Shown: positions 27,988 to 38,493 of the stretch, in pieces | Layout: each line of letters opens with the position of its first letter | Position numbering within the stretch: the stretch's first letter is position 1 | From: Citrobacter sp. On2M | GTDB taxonomy: Bacteria > Pseudomonadota > Gammaproteobacteria > Enterobacterales > Enterobacteriaceae | Length of the DNA stretch: 64,000 bases | Reading direction: 5' to 3' | Assembly (NCBI RefSeq): GCF_018035235.1 | Contig: NZ_WPCV01000006.1 | Coordinates: forward strand, 1-64,000 | The notes under the pieces: generated by a model | Seen by the model: the letters and a program-made list of their open reading frames with translations, nothing else | What the model was told of the DNA's origin: nothing | Database searches by the model: none | Translations under genes and position numbers: made by a program

Positions 27988-28434
27988 ATGCCGTTAAGTC
28001 CCTATATCTCCTTTGCAGGCAACTGCGCCGACGCTATCGCTTTCTATCAAAAAACGTTAGGCGCTGAGCTGCTCTACAAAATCAACTTCAGTGAAATGCC
28101 CAAATCGGCGCAGGACAGTGAAGAAGGCTGCCCTTCCGCTATGAAATTCCCCGATACCGCCATTGCCCACGCCAACCTGCGCGTTGCGGGCAGCGACATC
28201 ATGATGAGCGATAGCGCCCCTGACGGAAATGCCCACTACTCCGGCTTTACGCTAGTGCTCGACACGCAAAACGTCGACGAAGGTAAACGCTGGTTTGATA
28301 ACCTGGCAGCAAACGGAAAAATCGAAATGGACTGGCAGGAAACCTTCTGGGCCCACGGTTTCGGTAAAGTGAGTGACCAGTATGGTGTCCCGTGGATGAT
28401 CAACGTCGTCAAACAGCAGCCGCTATCCGAGTAA
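27988..28434 (+). CDS. phnB: PhnB/YjdN, glyoxalase-like VOC superfamily protein
   Basis: Protein of 148 residues in the 3-demethylubiquinone methyltransferase/PhnB branch of the vicinal-oxygen-chelate fold; it is not needed for C-P lyase in E. coli and its substrate is unknown. Features are the start PLSPYISFAGNCADAIAFY and the C-terminal FGKVSDQYGVPWMINV, both typical of this family. ATG 27988 follows GAGG at 27976. It lies between the phnA terminator and the phnC control region and could be its own transcript. Confidence 0.93.
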   Translation: MPLSPYISFAGNCADAIAFYQKTLGAELLYKINFSEMPKSAQDSEEGCPSAMKFPDTAIAHANLRVAGSDIMMSDSAPDGNAHYSGFTLVLDTQNVDEGKRWFDNLAANGKIEMDWQETFWAHGFGKVSDQYGVPWMINVVKQQPLSE

Positions 28435-28438
28435 TCAA

Positions 28439-28566
28439 ACGGGAGGCCAACCCTCCCGTACTGTCATCAAATATCGCTCAACTCTTCATCGCCAAGTAAC
28501 CATCCCTTAACGAAAACGTCACATTGATCCGCCACGATGGGGCCACTTTTTTAGGGAGGCCGCAAC
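28439..28566 (+). promoter_or_regulatory. phnC operon control region (hairpin and probable Pho box)
   Basis: It starts with a terminator-like stem, ACGGGAGG/CCTCCCGT (28439-28459), for phnB. A perfect PhoB half-site CTGTCAT follows at 28461; tandem half-sites further on are degenerate. The stretch 28510-28560 (AAACGTCACA...CCACGATGG) closely resembles the sequence ahead of E. coli phnC as I recall it. PhoB control is therefore expected, but the exact box is uncertain. Confidence 0.5.
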
Positions 28567-29355
28567 ATGCAAACGATTATTCGCGTCGAAAAACTCTCCA
28601 AATCCTTCAATCAACATCAGGCGCTTAATGCGGTTGATCTGAACATCTGTTCCGGTGAGATGGTGGCTCTGCTTGGGCCGTCTGGCTCCGGCAAATCCAC
28701 CCTTTTACGTCATTTAAGCGGCTTGATCGTCGGTGATAAATCACCCGGTAGCCACGTCGAACTTTTGGGTCGCACCGTTCAACATGAAGGCCGCCTGGCG
28801 CGCGATATCCGCAAAAGTCGCGCCCACACCGGCTACATCTTCCAGCAGTTCAATTTGGTGAATCGCCTGACGGTGCTGGAGAACGTTCTGATTGGCGCGC
28901 TCGGCAGCACACCGTTCTGGCGCACCTGTTTTAGCTGGTTTACCGCTGAGCAGAAACAGCGCGCATTACAAGCGTTAACCCGCGTTGGCATGGCGCACTT
29001 TGCCTACCAACGCGTTTCCACGCTTTCGGGCGGGCAACAGCAGCGCGTCGCGATTGCCCGCGCGTTAATGCAGCAGGCAAAAGTAATCCTTGCTGACGAG
29101 CCTATTGCCTCGCTGGATCCAGAATCCGCACGCATCGTGATGGACACCCTGCGCGACATCAACCAGACCGACGGCATCACCGTGGTCGTCACGCTGCATC
29201 AGGTGGATTACGCCCTGCGCTACTGCGAACGCATTGTCGCGCTGCGCCAGGGCAACGTCTTCTTTGATGGCAGCAGCCAGCATTTTGATAACGATCGTTT
29301 TGACCATCTTTACCGCAGCATGAACCGCGTCGAACAGAACGCGCAGGCTGCTTAA
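28567..29355 (+). CDS. phnC: Phosphonate ABC transporter ATP-binding protein PhnC
   Basis: ATPase subunit of the PhnCDE importer for phosphonates and phosphate esters. The 262-residue product has Walker [10 protein letters not shown], signature LSGGQQQR and Walker B VILADEP, followed by the H-loop TLHQVDYAL. It is the first gene of the fourteen-gene phnC-P operon. phnD follows after 24 bases. Confidence 0.96.
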   Translation: MQTIIRVEKLSKSFNQHQALNAVDLNICSGEMVALLGPSGSGKSTLLRHLSGLIVGDKSPGSHVELLGRTVQHEGRLARDIRKSRAHTGYIFQQFNLVNRLTVLENVLIGALGSTPFWRTCFSWFTAEQKQRALQALTRVGMAHFAYQRVSTLSGGQQQRVAIARALMQQAKVILADEPIASLDPESARIVMDTLRDINQTDGITVVVTLHQVDYALRYCERIVALRQGNVFFDGSSQHFDNDRFDHLYRSMNRVEQNAQAA

Positions 29356-29379
29356 CTTTGTCCGAACTGAGGAATAAAC

Positions 29380-30396
29380 ATGAATTACAAGGCTGTTGCC
29401 GCGCTGGCATTCACCGGCATGTTCAGCGTCAGTACTCTGCTCAGTCCAGCATTTGCCGAGGAGCAAGAGAAAGCGCTGAACTTTGGCATTATTTCGACCG
29501 AATCACAGCAAAACCTGAAGCCACAGTGGGAACCGTTCCTGAAGGACATGGAAAAATCGCTGGGCGTGAAGGTAAACGCCTTCTTCGCGCCAGACTACGC
29601 CGGGATCATCCAGGGCATGCGCTTTAACAAAGTGGATATCGCCTGGTACGGCAATCTCTCGGCAATGGAAGCGGTGGATCGCGCTAACGGGCAAGTGTTT
29701 GCCCAGACCGTCGCCGCCGACGGATCCCCGGGTTACTGGAGCGTGTTGATCGTTAACAAAGACAGTCCGATCAATAACCTGAACGATCTGATCGCCAAAC
29801 GTAAGGATCTGACCTTCGGCAACGGCGATCCAAACTCGACATCAGGCTTCCTCGTTCCCGGTTATTACGTCTTCGCCAAAAACAACATCTCCGCCAGCGA
29901 CTTCAAACGCACCGTTAACGCCGGGCACGAAACCAACGCTCTGGCCGTCGCCAACAAACAGGTCGATGTCGCCACCAACAACACCGAAAACCTCGACAAG
30001 CTGAAAACGTCCGCGCCGGACAAACTAAAAGAATTGAAAGTTATCTGGAAGTCACCGCTGATTCCGGGCGATCCGATCGTCTGGCGTAAAAATCTCTCCG
30101 AAAACACCAAGGACAAGGTGTACGACTTCTTTATGAATTACGGCAAAACGCCGGAACAGAAAACCGTACTGGAACGCCTGGGATGGGCGCCGTTCCGTGC
30201 CTCCAGCGACTTACAGCTGGTGCCGATTCGCCAACTGGCGCTGTTTAAAGAGATGCAGAGCGTGAAGGACAACATAGGGCTGAACGAGGAAGAGAAAACC
30301 AGCAAAACCTCGGCGCTGAAAGCGCAGCTCGACGACCTGGACCGTCTGACCGCAGCCCTGGGAGCCATGACCAGCGTCAGCAAAGCGGTGCAGTGA
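29380..30396 (+). CDS. phnD: Phosphonate-binding periplasmic protein PhnD
   Basis: Periplasmic substrate-binding protein that delivers phosphonates such as 2-aminoethylphosphonate to PhnE/PhnC. The 338-residue product has a signal peptide (about 1-26) ending LSPAFA before [10 protein letters not shown]. The body matches the PhnD family, including [23 protein letters not shown] and [18 protein letters not shown], which line the phosphonate pocket. A REP element separates it from phnE. Confidence 0.96.
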   Translation: MNYKAVAALAFTGMFSVSTLLSPAFAEEQEKALNFGIISTESQQNLKPQWEPFLKDMEKSLGVKVNAFFAPDYAGIIQGMRFNKVDIAWYGNLSAMEAVDRANGQVFAQTVAADGSPGYWSVLIVNKDSPINNLNDLIAKRKDLTFGNGDPNSTSGFLVPGYYVFAKNNISASDFKRTVNAGHETNALAVANKQVDVATNNTENLDKLKTSAPDKLKELKVIWKSPLIPGDPIVWRKNLSENTKDKVYDFFMNYGKTPEQKTVLERLGWAPFRASSDLQLVPIRQLALFKEMQSVKDNIGLNEEEKTSKTSALKAQLDDLDRLTAALGAMTSVSKAVQ

Positions 30397-30402
30397 TTTG
30401 TG

Positions 30403-30433
30403 GGCCGGATGACGCTGCGCTTATCCGGCCTGC
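30403..30433. repeat. REP element between phnD and phnE
   Basis: GGCCGGATGACGCTGCGC and TTATCCGGCC arms form a typical REP palindrome inside the operon. Such elements can stabilise upstream mRNA, which would favour more PhnD than PhnE, as expected for a binding protein. Confidence 0.8.
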
Positions 30434-30464
30434 CACGCAAATACACGTTCCAACGGAGTCAAAC

Positions 30465-31244
30465 ATGCAAACCATCACCGTTGCCCCGCCCAAACGTAGC
30501 TGGTTCTCACTACTGAGCTGGGCCATTCTTCTCGCCGTACTGGTGGTCTCGTGGAAAGGTGCCGAAATGGCCCCGCTCACGCTGATCGAGGATTCCGGCA
30601 ATATGGCGACCTTCGCCGCCGACTTCTTCCCGCCAGATTTCAGCCAGTGGCAGGACTATCTCGGTGAAATGGCCGTCACTCTGCAAATCGCCGTTTGGGG
30701 GACCGCCCTCGCCGTGGTGCTGTCGATTCCCTTCGGCCTGATGTGCGCCGACAATCTCGTGCCGTGGTGGATTTACCAGCCGATGCGTCGCCTGATGGAC
30801 GCCTGCCGCGCCATCAATGAAATGGTCTTCGCCATGCTGTTCGTGGTCGCCGTCGGGTTAGGGCCATTCGCCGGGGTGATGGCGCTGTTTATCCACACCA
30901 CAGGGGTACTCTCCAAGCTGCTTTCCGAAGCGGTAGAAGCCATTGAGCCGGGTCCGGTAGAAGGTATTCGCGCCACCGGAGCCAACAAAATTGAAGAGAT
31001 TCTGTACGGCGTTCTGCCACAGGTCATGCCGCTACTGATCTCCTACTCGTTGTATCGCTTTGAATCCAATGTTCGCTCGGCCACGGTGGTCGGCATGGTG
31101 GGTGCAGGCGGGATTGGCGTGACCTTATGGGAGGCGATTCGCGGCTTTCAGTTCCAGCAAACCTGCGCCCTGATGGTGTTAATCATCGTCACTGTCAGCC
31201 TGTTGGATTTCCTTTCCCAGCGTTTGCGTAAGCACTTTATCTGA
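30465..31244 (+). CDS. phnE: Phosphonate ABC transporter permease PhnE (intact)
   Basis: Membrane subunit of the phosphonate importer. The start at 30465 (MQTITV) gives 259 residues with about six membrane helices and the ABC coupling motif in [20 protein letters not shown]. The reading frame is complete. In E. coli K-12 the same gene is disrupted by an 8-base duplication that makes the strain unable to use phosphonates until it reverts; no such duplication is present here, so this strain should be phosphonate-positive. Confidence 0.96.
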   Translation: MQTITVAPPKRSWFSLLSWAILLAVLVVSWKGAEMAPLTLIEDSGNMATFAADFFPPDFSQWQDYLGEMAVTLQIAVWGTALAVVLSIPFGLMCADNLVPWWIYQPMRRLMDACRAINEMVFAMLFVVAVGLGPFAGVMALFIHTTGVLSKLLSEAVEAIEPGPVEGIRATGANKIEEILYGVLPQVMPLLISYSLYRFESNVRSATVVGMVGAGGIGVTLWEAIRGFQFQQTCALMVLIIVTVSLLDFLSQRLRKHFI

Positions 31245-31264
31245 TTAACGAGGCATTGATTGCT

Positions 31265-31990
31265 ATGCACTTGTCTACACATCCGACCAGTTATCCAACG
31301 CGTTATCAGGAAATTGCCGCGAGACTTGAGCAGGAGCTACGTCAACATTACCGCTGCGGCGACTATCTGCCCGCCGAGCATCAGCTTGCCGCGCGTTTTG
31401 ATGTTAACCGCCACACCCTGCGCCGCGCCATTGACCAGCTGGTTGATCGCGGTTGGGTTCAACGTCGCCAGGGCGTCGGCGTACTGGTGCTGATGCGCCC
31501 ATTCGATTACCCGCTCAATGCTCAGGCGCGCTTTAGCCAGAACCTGCTGGACCAGGGCAGTCATCCCACCAGCGAAAAACTGCTGGCGGTACTGCGCCCG
31601 GCCTCCGGCCACATTGCCGACGCGCTCAGCATTAACGAGGGCGATAACGTGATTCATTTGCGCACTCTGCGCCGGGTAAACGGCATCGCGCTGTGCCAGA
31701 TCGACCACTATTTTTCCGACCTCACGCTGTGGCCGCTGCTGCAGGACTTCAACAGCGGCTCACTGCACGACTACCTGCACGCACGGTCCGGTCTGACGCT
31801 GCTACGGACGCAGACGCGCATCAGCGCCCGCCGCGCACAGGCCAAAGAGAGCAAGGTACTGGAAATCCCCAATATGGCGCCGCTGCTGTGCGTGCGCACC
31901 CTGAACCACCGTGAAGGCGAAGAACACGCGGCGGAATATTCCGTCAGCCTGACCCGCGCCGACATGATCGAATTCACTATGGAGCACTGA
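31265..31990 (+). CDS. phnF: GntR/HutC-family transcription regulator PhnF
   Basis: Probable repressor within the phn operon; in E. coli it is not essential for C-P lyase activity. The 241-residue product has an N-terminal winged helix-turn-helix (HQLAARFDVNRHTLRRAIDQ) and a C-terminal UTRA ligand-binding domain. ATG 31265 matches the E. coli start; TTG 31256 is an alternative three codons earlier with a closer GAGG. The stop codon directly abuts the phnG start. Confidence 0.94.
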   Translation: MHLSTHPTSYPTRYQEIAARLEQELRQHYRCGDYLPAEHQLAARFDVNRHTLRRAIDQLVDRGWVQRRQGVGVLVLMRPFDYPLNAQARFSQNLLDQGSHPTSEKLLAVLRPASGHIADALSINEGDNVIHLRTLRRVNGIALCQIDHYFSDLTLWPLLQDFNSGSLHDYLHARSGLTLLRTQTRISARRAQAKESKVLEIPNMAPLLCVRTLNHREGEEHAAEYSVSLTRADMIEFTMEH

Positions 31991-32443
31991 ATGCATTTCG
32001 ATACCGCCACCCGCCAGCGTTGGATGCGCGCGCTGGCTTACAGCAATGCCGATGCCCTGAACGCCCGCATCAACGCGCTCAAACTGACGCCGGACTATGA
32101 ACTCATCCGCGCACCTGAATGCGGATTGATGCAGATCCAGGCCCGCATGGGCGGCACCGGCAACCGCTTCTTTGCCGGTGACACCACGATTACCCGTGCA
32201 GTAATACGCCTGAAAAGCGGCACGCTGGGTTACGGCTACCTGCTGGGACGCAACAAACGCCATGCCGAGCAGTGCGCAGTCATTGACGCACTGCTGCAGG
32301 AGCAAACGCATTTCCAGAACCTAATGGAAACCTTAATTGCCCCGCTGGAAGCGGAACGCGAGGCGCTGATTAGCGCACGCCGTGCCGAAGTCAACGCCAG
32401 CCGGGTCGACTTCTTCACGCTGGTACGCGGAGATAACGCATGA
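31991..32443 (+). CDS. phnG: C-P lyase core subunit PhnG
   Basis: Component of the PhnGHIJ core complex that cleaves carbon-phosphorus bonds. The 150-residue product has the family sequences [15 protein letters not shown] and [19 protein letters not shown]. With PhnH, PhnI and PhnL it converts MgATP and phosphonate into ribose 1-phosphonate 5-triphosphate and adenine. It starts directly after the phnF stop and overlaps phnH by 4 bases. Confidence 0.96.
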   Translation: MHFDTATRQRWMRALAYSNADALNARINALKLTPDYELIRAPECGLMQIQARMGGTGNRFFAGDTTITRAVIRLKSGTLGYGYLLGRNKRHAEQCAVIDALLQEQTHFQNLMETLIAPLEAEREALISARRAEVNASRVDFFTLVRGDNA

Positions 32444-33024
32444 CCTTACAGACCGCATTTAATTTACCCGTTCAGGATGCTCAGCAGAGCTTTCGTCGCC
32501 TGCTGAAAGCCATGAGCGAACCGGGCGTCATCGTCGCCCTGCATCAACTGAAACACGGCTGGCAGCCGCTGGGCCTGGCAACCACCAGCGTGCTGCTGAC
32601 CCTGGTTGACGGCGACACGCCGGTCTGGTTGGCACCGTCGATGGATAACGATATCGCCCGGCAGAACCTGCGTTTTCACACCAACGCGCCGCTGGTGGAT
32701 CAGCCGCAACTGGCAGCCTTTGCCGTCGCCGACGGACACATTAGCAGCGAACAGCTAAACGCCCTCTCTGCCGGTTCCGCCGTCGCACCTGAAACCAGCG
32801 CCACGTTGATTGTGCAAATCTCTGGCTTAAGCGGCGGACGCATGCTGCGCCTGACCGGGGCCGGTATCGCTGAAGAACGCATGATCGCGCCGCAACTGCC
32901 GGAATGCCTGATTCACGAACTCACCGAGCGTCCGCACCCGTTCCCGCTGGGAGTCGATCTGATCCTCACTTGCGGCGAGCGCCTGCTGGCTATTCCGCGA
33001 ACCACCCATGTGGAGGTGTGCTGA
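32440..33024 (+). CDS. phnH: C-P lyase core subunit PhnH
   Basis: Structural subunit of the C-P lyase core; a PLP-transferase-like fold without cofactor in the E. coli structure. The 194-residue product begins [18 protein letters not shown] and ends HVEVC. It overlaps phnG by 4 bases and shares one base with the phnI start (TGATG), both signs of coupled translation and fixed stoichiometry. Confidence 0.96.
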   Translation: MTLQTAFNLPVQDAQQSFRRLLKAMSEPGVIVALHQLKHGWQPLGLATTSVLLTLVDGDTPVWLAPSMDNDIARQNLRFHTNAPLVDQPQLAAFAVADGHISSEQLNALSAGSAVAPETSATLIVQISGLSGGRMLRLTGAGIAEERMIAPQLPECLIHELTERPHPFPLGVDLILTCGERLLAIPRTTHVEVC

Positions 33025-34091
33025 TGTACGTCGCCGTCAAAGGGGGCGAGAAGGCGATAGCCAACGCCCACGCCCTGCAAGAAAACCGACGCCGGGGCGA
33101 TGAGACCATTGCTGAACTGAGCGTGGCGCAAATCGAACAGCAGATGAACCTGGCCGTCGACCGGGTAATGACCGAAGGCGGCATCGCCGATCGTGAACTG
33201 GCGGCACTGGCGCTCAAACAGGCCAGCGGCGATAGCGTAGAAGCTATCTTTTTGCTACGCGCCTACCGCACTACGCTGGCAAAAGTGGCGGTGAGCGAGC
33301 CGGTAAACAGCGCCGAGATGCACCTCGAACGACGTATTTCCGCCATCTACAAGGATATTCCCGGCGGGCAACTGTTGGGTCCAACCTACGACTACACCCA
33401 TCGTCTGCTGGATTTTACCCTGCTGGCCAATGGCGAAACGCCGCCACTGCGCACCGCTGATAGCAAACAAGATGCCTCCCCGCACGTTTTTTCCCTGCTG
33501 GCGAATCAGGGGCTGGCAAAGCGCGAAGAGGACGACGGCGCTCAACCCGATGACATCACCCGCACGCCGCCGGTTTACCCCTGTTCACGCGCTTCACGCC
33601 TGCAGCAGTTGATGCGCGGCGACGAGGGATATCTATTGGCGCTGGCCTACTCCACCCAGCGCGGCTACGGGCGCAATCATCCGTTTGCCGCCGAAATCCG
33701 CAGCGGCTATGTGGCACTGGAAACCGTCCCGGAAGAGCTGGGATTTGCGGTGAACGTCGGCGAATTGCTGATGACTGAATGCGAAATGGTCAACGGTTTT
33801 GTCGCGCCGGAAAACGATTCCCCCCATTTTACCCGCGGCTACGGACTGGTGTTCGGCATGAGCGAGCGCAAAGCGATGGCGATGGCGTTGGTGGACCGCG
33901 CTCTACAGGCAGCCGATTACGATGAGACGGTCACGGGACCGGCGCAGGACGAAGAGTTCGTGCTGGCGCATGCGGATAACGTCGAGGCGGCGGGTTTTGT
34001 ATCGCACCTCAAACTTCCCCATTACGTCGATTTCCAGGCCGAGCTGGAACTGCTCAAACGCCTGCAACAGGAGTCTACCCGTGACCACTAA
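33024..34091 (+). CDS. phnI: C-P lyase core subunit PhnI
   Basis: Nucleosidase-like catalytic subunit of the C-P lyase core, proposed to exchange the adenine of ATP for the phosphonate with help from PhnG, PhnH and PhnL. The product is 355 residues from ATG 33024 ([12 protein letters not shown]), close to the E. coli length; an upstream in-frame extension inside phnH is not homologous. Typical segments are GPTYDYTHRLLDF and YSTQRGYGRNHPFAAEIRSG. It overlaps phnJ by 11 bases. Confidence 0.96.
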   Translation: MYVAVKGGEKAIANAHALQENRRRGDETIAELSVAQIEQQMNLAVDRVMTEGGIADRELAALALKQASGDSVEAIFLLRAYRTTLAKVAVSEPVNSAEMHLERRISAIYKDIPGGQLLGPTYDYTHRLLDFTLLANGETPPLRTADSKQDASPHVFSLLANQGLAKREEDDGAQPDDITRTPPVYPCSRASRLQQLMRGDEGYLLALAYSTQRGYGRNHPFAAEIRSGYVALETVPEELGFAVNVGELLMTECEMVNGFVAPENDSPHFTRGYGLVFGMSERKAMAMALVDRALQAADYDETVTGPAQDEEFVLAHADNVEAAGFVSHLKLPHYVDFQAELELLKRLQQESTRDH

Positions 34092-34929
34092 CCTCTCCGG
34101 CTATAACTTTGCGTATCTTGATGAGCAGACCAAGCGCATGATCCGCCGTGCAATTCTGAAAGCGGTGGCGATCCCCGGTTACCAGGTACCGTTCGGCGGT
34201 CGCGAAATGCCGATGCCTTACGGCTGGGGAACGGGCGGTATTCAGCTCACAGCCAGCGTGATTGGCGAACCAGACGTGCTGAAGGTGATTGACCAGGGCG
34301 CGGATGACACCACCAACGCCGTGTCGATTCGCAACTTCTTCAAACGCGTAACCGGGGTCAATACCACCGAGCGTACGGAAGACGCGACGCTGATCCAGAC
34401 CCGCCATCGCATCCCGGAAACGCCGCTGGTGGAAGATCAAATCATTATCTTCCAGGTACCGATCCCCGAACCGCTGCGCTTTATCGAACCGCGCGAAACG
34501 GAAACCCGCACCATGCACGCGTTGGAAGAGTACGGCATCATGCAGGTGAAACTGTATGAAGATATTGCCCGCTTCGGTCATATCGCCACCACTTACGCCT
34601 ATCCGGTGAAGGTCAATGACCGCTACGTCATGGACCCGTCGCCCATCCCGAAATTCGACAACCCGAAGATGGACATGATGCCGGCCCTGCAACTGTTTGG
34701 CGCAGGCCGCGAAAAGCGCATCTATGCCGTACCACCTTACACCCGCGTGGAAAGCCTCGATTTCGACGATCACCCGTTTACCGTACAGCGCTGGGATGAG
34801 CCCTGTGCCATTTGTGGCTCAACCCACAGCTATCTCGATGAAGTGGTGCTCGATGACACCGGCAAACGCATGTTTGTCTGCTCCGACACTGACTACTGCC
34901 GCCAACAGAGCGAGGCCCTCAGCAAATGA
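34081..34929 (+). CDS. phnJ: C-P lyase catalytic subunit PhnJ
   Basis: Radical SAM enzyme that breaks the C-P bond of ribose 1-phosphonate 5-phosphate, releasing the alkane (methane from methylphosphonate). The GTG start at 34081 gives 282 residues. The unusual cysteine set CAICGSTH, then MFVCSDTDYC (about residues 242-273) supplies the three [4Fe-4S] ligands and the fourth catalytic cysteine, in place of the ordinary CX3CX2C motif. The start lies inside phnI, 11 bases before its stop, and the gene overlaps phnK by 4 bases. Confidence 0.96.
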   Translation: MTTNLSGYNFAYLDEQTKRMIRRAILKAVAIPGYQVPFGGREMPMPYGWGTGGIQLTASVIGEPDVLKVIDQGADDTTNAVSIRNFFKRVTGVNTTERTEDATLIQTRHRIPETPLVEDQIIIFQVPIPEPLRFIEPRETETRTMHALEEYGIMQVKLYEDIARFGHIATTYAYPVKVNDRYVMDPSPIPKFDNPKMDMMPALQLFGAGREKRIYAVPPYTRVESLDFDDHPFTVQRWDEPCAICGSTHSYLDEVVLDDTGKRMFVCSDTDYCRQQSEALSK

Positions 34930-35684
34930 CGCAACCGCTGCTTTCAGTCAACAACCTGACTCATCTCTACGCGCCGGGCAAAGGCTTCAGCGATGTCTCT
35001 TTTGACCTGTGGCCTGGCGAAGTGCTGGGTATCGTCGGCGAGTCCGGCTCGGGCAAAACCACACTGCTGAAATCGATCTCTTCACGGCTGACGCCACAGA
35101 GCGGTGAGATTTTGTATCAGAACCGCTCGCTGTACGGCATGAATGAGGCCGATCGTCGCCGTCTGCTGCGCACCGAATGGGGCGTGGTGCACCAGCATCC
35201 GCTGGATGGTCTGCGCCGTCAGGTCTCCGCCGGTGGCAACATCGGCGAGCGCCTGATGGCCACCGGCGCGCGTCACTATGGCGACATCCGCGCCACCGCA
35301 CAGCGCTGGCTGGAGGAGGTGGAGATCCCCGCCTCGCGTATCGACGACCTGCCAACCACCTTTTCCGGTGGCATGCAGCAACGCCTGCAGATCGCCCGCA
35401 ACCTCGTCACCCATCCCAAACTGGTATTTATGGACGAGCCCACCGGAGGGCTGGACGTTTCCGTACAAGCCAAGCTGCTGGACCTGCTGCGCGGCCTGGT
35501 GGTGGAACTGGATCTGGCGGTGGTGATTGTCACCCACGATCTGGGCGTGGCGCGTCTGCTGGCAGACCGTTTGCTGGTGATGAAACAGGGTCAGGTGGTG
35601 GAAAGTGGGTTAACCGACCGCGTGCTCGACGACCCGCACCATCCGTACACCCAGTTGCTGGTGTCGTCCGTACTGCAGAACTAA
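34926..35684 (+). CDS. phnK: C-P lyase ABC-type subunit PhnK
   Basis: ABC-type ATPase without a membrane partner; in E. coli it binds the PhnGHIJ core as a dimer near PhnJ and is required for phosphonate breakdown. The 252-residue product has Walker A GESGSGKTT, signature FSGGMQQRLQIA and Walker B LVFMDEP, and strongly resembles peptide-transporter ATPases. It overlaps phnJ by 4 bases and precedes phnL by 9 bases. Confidence 0.96.
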   Translation: MTQPLLSVNNLTHLYAPGKGFSDVSFDLWPGEVLGIVGESGSGKTTLLKSISSRLTPQSGEILYQNRSLYGMNEADRRRLLRTEWGVVHQHPLDGLRRQVSAGGNIGERLMATGARHYGDIRATAQRWLEEVEIPASRIDDLPTTFSGGMQQRLQIARNLVTHPKLVFMDEPTGGLDVSVQAKLLDLLRGLVVELDLAVVIVTHDLGVARLLADRLLVMKQGQVVESGLTDRVLDDPHHPYTQLLVSSVLQN

Positions 35685-35693
35685 GAGGCTCAA

Positions 35694-36374
35694 ATGATTC
35701 GCGTTGAAAACGTCAGTAAAACTTTTGTCCTGCATCAGCAAAACGGCGTACGTCTGCCGGTGCTACAAAACGCCACGCTGGAAGTAAAAAATGGCGAATG
35801 CGTAGTGCTGCACGGTCATTCCGGCAGCGGTAAATCTACGCTGCTGCGCTCGCTGTACGCCAACTACCTGCCGGATGAAGGACACATCCACATTCGTCAC
35901 AGCGATGAATGGGTCGATCTGGTTCAGGCCCCGGCGCGCAAAGTGCTGGAAGTTCGCCGTTCAACCATCGGCTGGGTAAGCCAGTTTCTGCGCGTGATCC
36001 CAAGGATTTCCGCGCTGGATGTGGTGATGCAACCGCTGCTGGATCTGGGTGTACCTCGTGAGGCGTGCACCGCCAAAGCGGCCAATCTTCTTACCCGCCT
36101 GAACGTACCAGAACGACTGTGGCATCTCGCACCGTCGACCTTTTCCGGTGGCGAACAGCAGCGCGTCAACATCGCCCGCGGGTTTATCGTCGATTACCCG
36201 ATTCTGCTGCTCGATGAGCCTACAGCCTCGCTGGACGCCAAAAACAGCGCCGCCGTTGTCGCATTGATTGAAGAAGCGAAAGCGCGCGGCGCGGCAATTG
36301 TCGGCATATTTCACGATCAAACCGTGCGCGATCGCGTAGCAGATCGCCTGCACCTGATGGGAACAACAGCATGA
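35694..36374 (+). CDS. phnL: C-P lyase ABC-type subunit PhnL
   Basis: Second soluble ABC-type protein of the pathway, needed with PhnGHI for the first step that makes ribose 1-phosphonate 5-triphosphate. The 226-residue product has Walker [10 protein letters not shown], signature [12 protein letters not shown] and Walker B ILLLDEP. It overlaps phnM by 4 bases. Confidence 0.96.
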   Translation: MIRVENVSKTFVLHQQNGVRLPVLQNATLEVKNGECVVLHGHSGSGKSTLLRSLYANYLPDEGHIHIRHSDEWVDLVQAPARKVLEVRRSTIGWVSQFLRVIPRISALDVVMQPLLDLGVPREACTAKAANLLTRLNVPERLWHLAPSTFSGGEQQRVNIARGFIVDYPILLLDEPTASLDAKNSAAVVALIEEAKARGAAIVGIFHDQTVRDRVADRLHLMGTTA

Positions 36375-37507
36375 TTATCAATAATGTAAAGCTGGTGCTG
36401 GAAGATGACGTGGTGCAAGGATCGCTGGAAATTGAGGGCGGAATTATCCGCGCCTTTACTGAGAGTCAGAGCCGTTTACCAGAGGCGCTGGACGGCGAAG
36501 GCGGCTGGCTGCTGCCAGGACTTATCGAGCTGCATACCGACAATCTCGACAAGTTTTTCACCCCGCGCCCGAAGGTAGACTGGCCAGCCCACTCGGCGAT
36601 GAGCAGCCACGACGCACTGATGGTCGCCAGCGGCATTACCACCGTGCTGGACGCGGTGGCGATTGGCGATGTGCGCGACGGCGGTGACCGCCTCGAAAAT
36701 CTGGAGAAAATGATTAATGCAGTTGAAGAGACGCAAAAGCGCGGGGTTAATCGCGCTGAGCACCGTCTGCATCTGCGCTGCGAACTGCCGCATCACACTA
36801 CCCTGCCGCTGTTTGAAAAACTGGTTGGTCGTGAGCCGGTGACGCTGGTTTCATTGATGGATCACTCGCCGGGCCAGCGCCAGTTCGCTAGCCGCGAAAA
36901 ATATCGTGAGTATTATCAGGGGAAATATTCGCTCACCGACGAGCAGATGGCCCGCTATGAAGAAGAACAGTTGGCCCTCGCCGCACGCTGGTCGCAGCCC
37001 AACCGTACGGCCATTGCGCAGATGTGTCGCGAACGCCAGATTGCGCTGGCGAGCCATGACGACGCAACCTGCGATCATGTGCTGGAATCGCATCAACTTG
37101 GCAGCGTGATCGCCGAATTTCCTACCACATTTGCTGCTGCAGAGGCCTCGCGCCATCATGGCATGAACGTGCTGATGGGCGCGCCAAACATCGTGCGCGG
37201 TGGTTCTCACTCCGGCAACGTGGCGGCGCATAAACTGGCTGAGCTGGGCTTGCTGGATATTCTCTCCTCCGACTACTATCCCGCCAGCCTGCTCGATGCG
37301 GCGTTTCGCGTGGCGGACGATGAGGCCAACCGTTTTACGCTGCAACAGGCCATTCGTCTGGTGACCCACAATCCGGCGCGGGCATTAAATCTCGACGATC
37401 GCGGCGTTATTGCCGAAGGGAAACGCGCGGATCTGGTGCTGGCGCATCGCAAAGACGGCAACATCCATATCGACCACGTCTGGCGTCAGGGCAAAAGGGT
37501 ATTCTGA
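36371..37507 (+). CDS. phnM: RPnTP diphosphohydrolase PhnM
   Basis: Amidohydrolase-superfamily enzyme that removes diphosphate from alpha-D-ribose 1-phosphonate 5-triphosphate. The 378-residue product has the N-terminal metal-ligand sequence [16 protein letters not shown], a later [12 protein letters not shown], and [13 protein letters not shown] near the C-terminus, all characteristic of PhnM. It overlaps phnL by 4 bases and is followed after 2 bases by phnN. Confidence 0.96.
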   Translation: MIINNVKLVLEDDVVQGSLEIEGGIIRAFTESQSRLPEALDGEGGWLLPGLIELHTDNLDKFFTPRPKVDWPAHSAMSSHDALMVASGITTVLDAVAIGDVRDGGDRLENLEKMINAVEETQKRGVNRAEHRLHLRCELPHHTTLPLFEKLVGREPVTLVSLMDHSPGQRQFASREKYREYYQGKYSLTDEQMARYEEEQLALAARWSQPNRTAIAQMCRERQIALASHDDATCDHVLESHQLGSVIAEFPTTFAAAEASRHHGMNVLMGAPNIVRGGSHSGNVAAHKLAELGLLDILSSDYYPASLLDAAFRVADDEANRFTLQQAIRLVTHNPARALNLDDRGVIAEGKRADLVLAHRKDGNIHIDHVWRQGKRVF

Positions 37508-37509
37508 CT

Positions 37510-38064
37510 ATGGCTAAACTGATCTGGCTGATGGGGCCGTCCGGCTCCGGTAAGGACAGTCTGCTGGCGGAACTCCGCCTACAGGAACCTGCACAACTGC
37601 TGGTGGCGCATCGCTACATCACCCGCGCCGCCAACGCAGGAAATGAAAATCATATTGCGCTGAGCGAACCAGAGTTTTTTACCCGCGCCGGGCAGAACCT
37701 GCTGGCGCTGAGCTGGCACGCGAACGGCTTCTACTACGGCGTGGGCGTGGAGATAGACCTCTGGCTGCACGCCGGGTTTGATGTGGTGGTCAACGGCTCA
37801 CGTGCGCATCTGCCCCAGGCGCAAAGTCGCTATGGCGCTTCTTTACTCCCCATTTGCTTACAGGTTTCTCCGGCAATTCTCCGCCAGCGCCTGCAGGCTC
37901 GTGGGCGGGAGAGCGAAACGGAAATCGCCGCCCGCCTTGAACGCGCGGCGCGCTATGCGCCGTATGACTGCCACGTCCTGAACAACGATGGTAGTTTGCT
38001 ACAGTCTGTCGCTACACTACTCACACTGATGGGACGCAAGGAGAAGAAACATGTCTGTCTGTGA
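37510..38064 (+). CDS. phnN: Ribose 1,5-bisphosphate phosphokinase PhnN
   Basis: Converts ribose 1,5-bisphosphate, a product of the C-P lyase pathway, to phosphoribosyl diphosphate (PRPP) using ATP. The 184-residue product has the P-loop GPSGSGKDS at residues 9-17 and resembles guanylate kinases in overall plan. It overlaps phnO by 14 bases. Confidence 0.95.
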   Translation: MAKLIWLMGPSGSGKDSLLAELRLQEPAQLLVAHRYITRAANAGNENHIALSEPEFFTRAGQNLLALSWHANGFYYGVGVEIDLWLHAGFDVVVNGSRAHLPQAQSRYGASLLPICLQVSPAILRQRLQARGRESETEIAARLERAARYAPYDCHVLNNDGSLLQSVATLLTLMGRKEKKHVCL

Positions 38065-38485
38065 ATTACGCCGCGCCACGCTCTACGATACCGATGCAGT
38101 TTACGCGCTTGTCTGTGAGTTGAAGCAGGGTCAATTCGACCTGCAGGCTTTTAGCGCTGGTTACGCCGCTAATCTGCAGGATCCCAATATGCACTACCAG
38201 CTGGCGCTGCTTGACGGACAGATCGTGGGGTTGATCGGCCTGCACCTGCAGTTTCATCTGCACCACGCCAACTGGATTGGCGAGATCCAGGAGCTGGTGG
38301 TGATGCCGCAGGCGCGAGGGCTAAGCGTTGGCAGCCAGTTACTGGCCTGGGCCGAAGCCACCGCGCGCGAAGCGGGCGCGGAAATAACCGAACTTTCCAC
38401 CAGCACCCAACGCCTTGACGCGCACCGTTTTTATCAGCGCGAAGGCTATACCATGAGCCATTTTCGCTTCACAAAACCGTTGTAG
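38051..38485 (+). CDS. phnO: Aminoalkylphosphonate N-acetyltransferase PhnO
   Basis: GNAT-family enzyme that acetylates aminoalkylphosphonates, probably to detoxify 1-aminoalkylphosphonates before or during breakdown. The 144-residue product has the acetyl-CoA-binding stretch [20 protein letters not shown] and the C-terminal HRFYQREGY. It is followed by phnP after 8 bases. Confidence 0.95.
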   Translation: MSVCELRRATLYDTDAVYALVCELKQGQFDLQAFSAGYAANLQDPNMHYQLALLDGQIVGLIGLHLQFHLHHANWIGEIQELVVMPQARGLSVGSQLLAWAEATAREAGAEITELSTSTQRLDAHRFYQREGYTMSHFRFTKPL

Positions 38486-38493
38486 GGGGAGCC

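Noticed and set aside
35177-35707. Alternative-frame open reading of 176 codons inside phnK
   Set aside because: It lies wholly within the well-supported phnK gene, is rich in Arg, Pro, Gly and Ala as expected from a GC-rich shadow frame, and matches no family.
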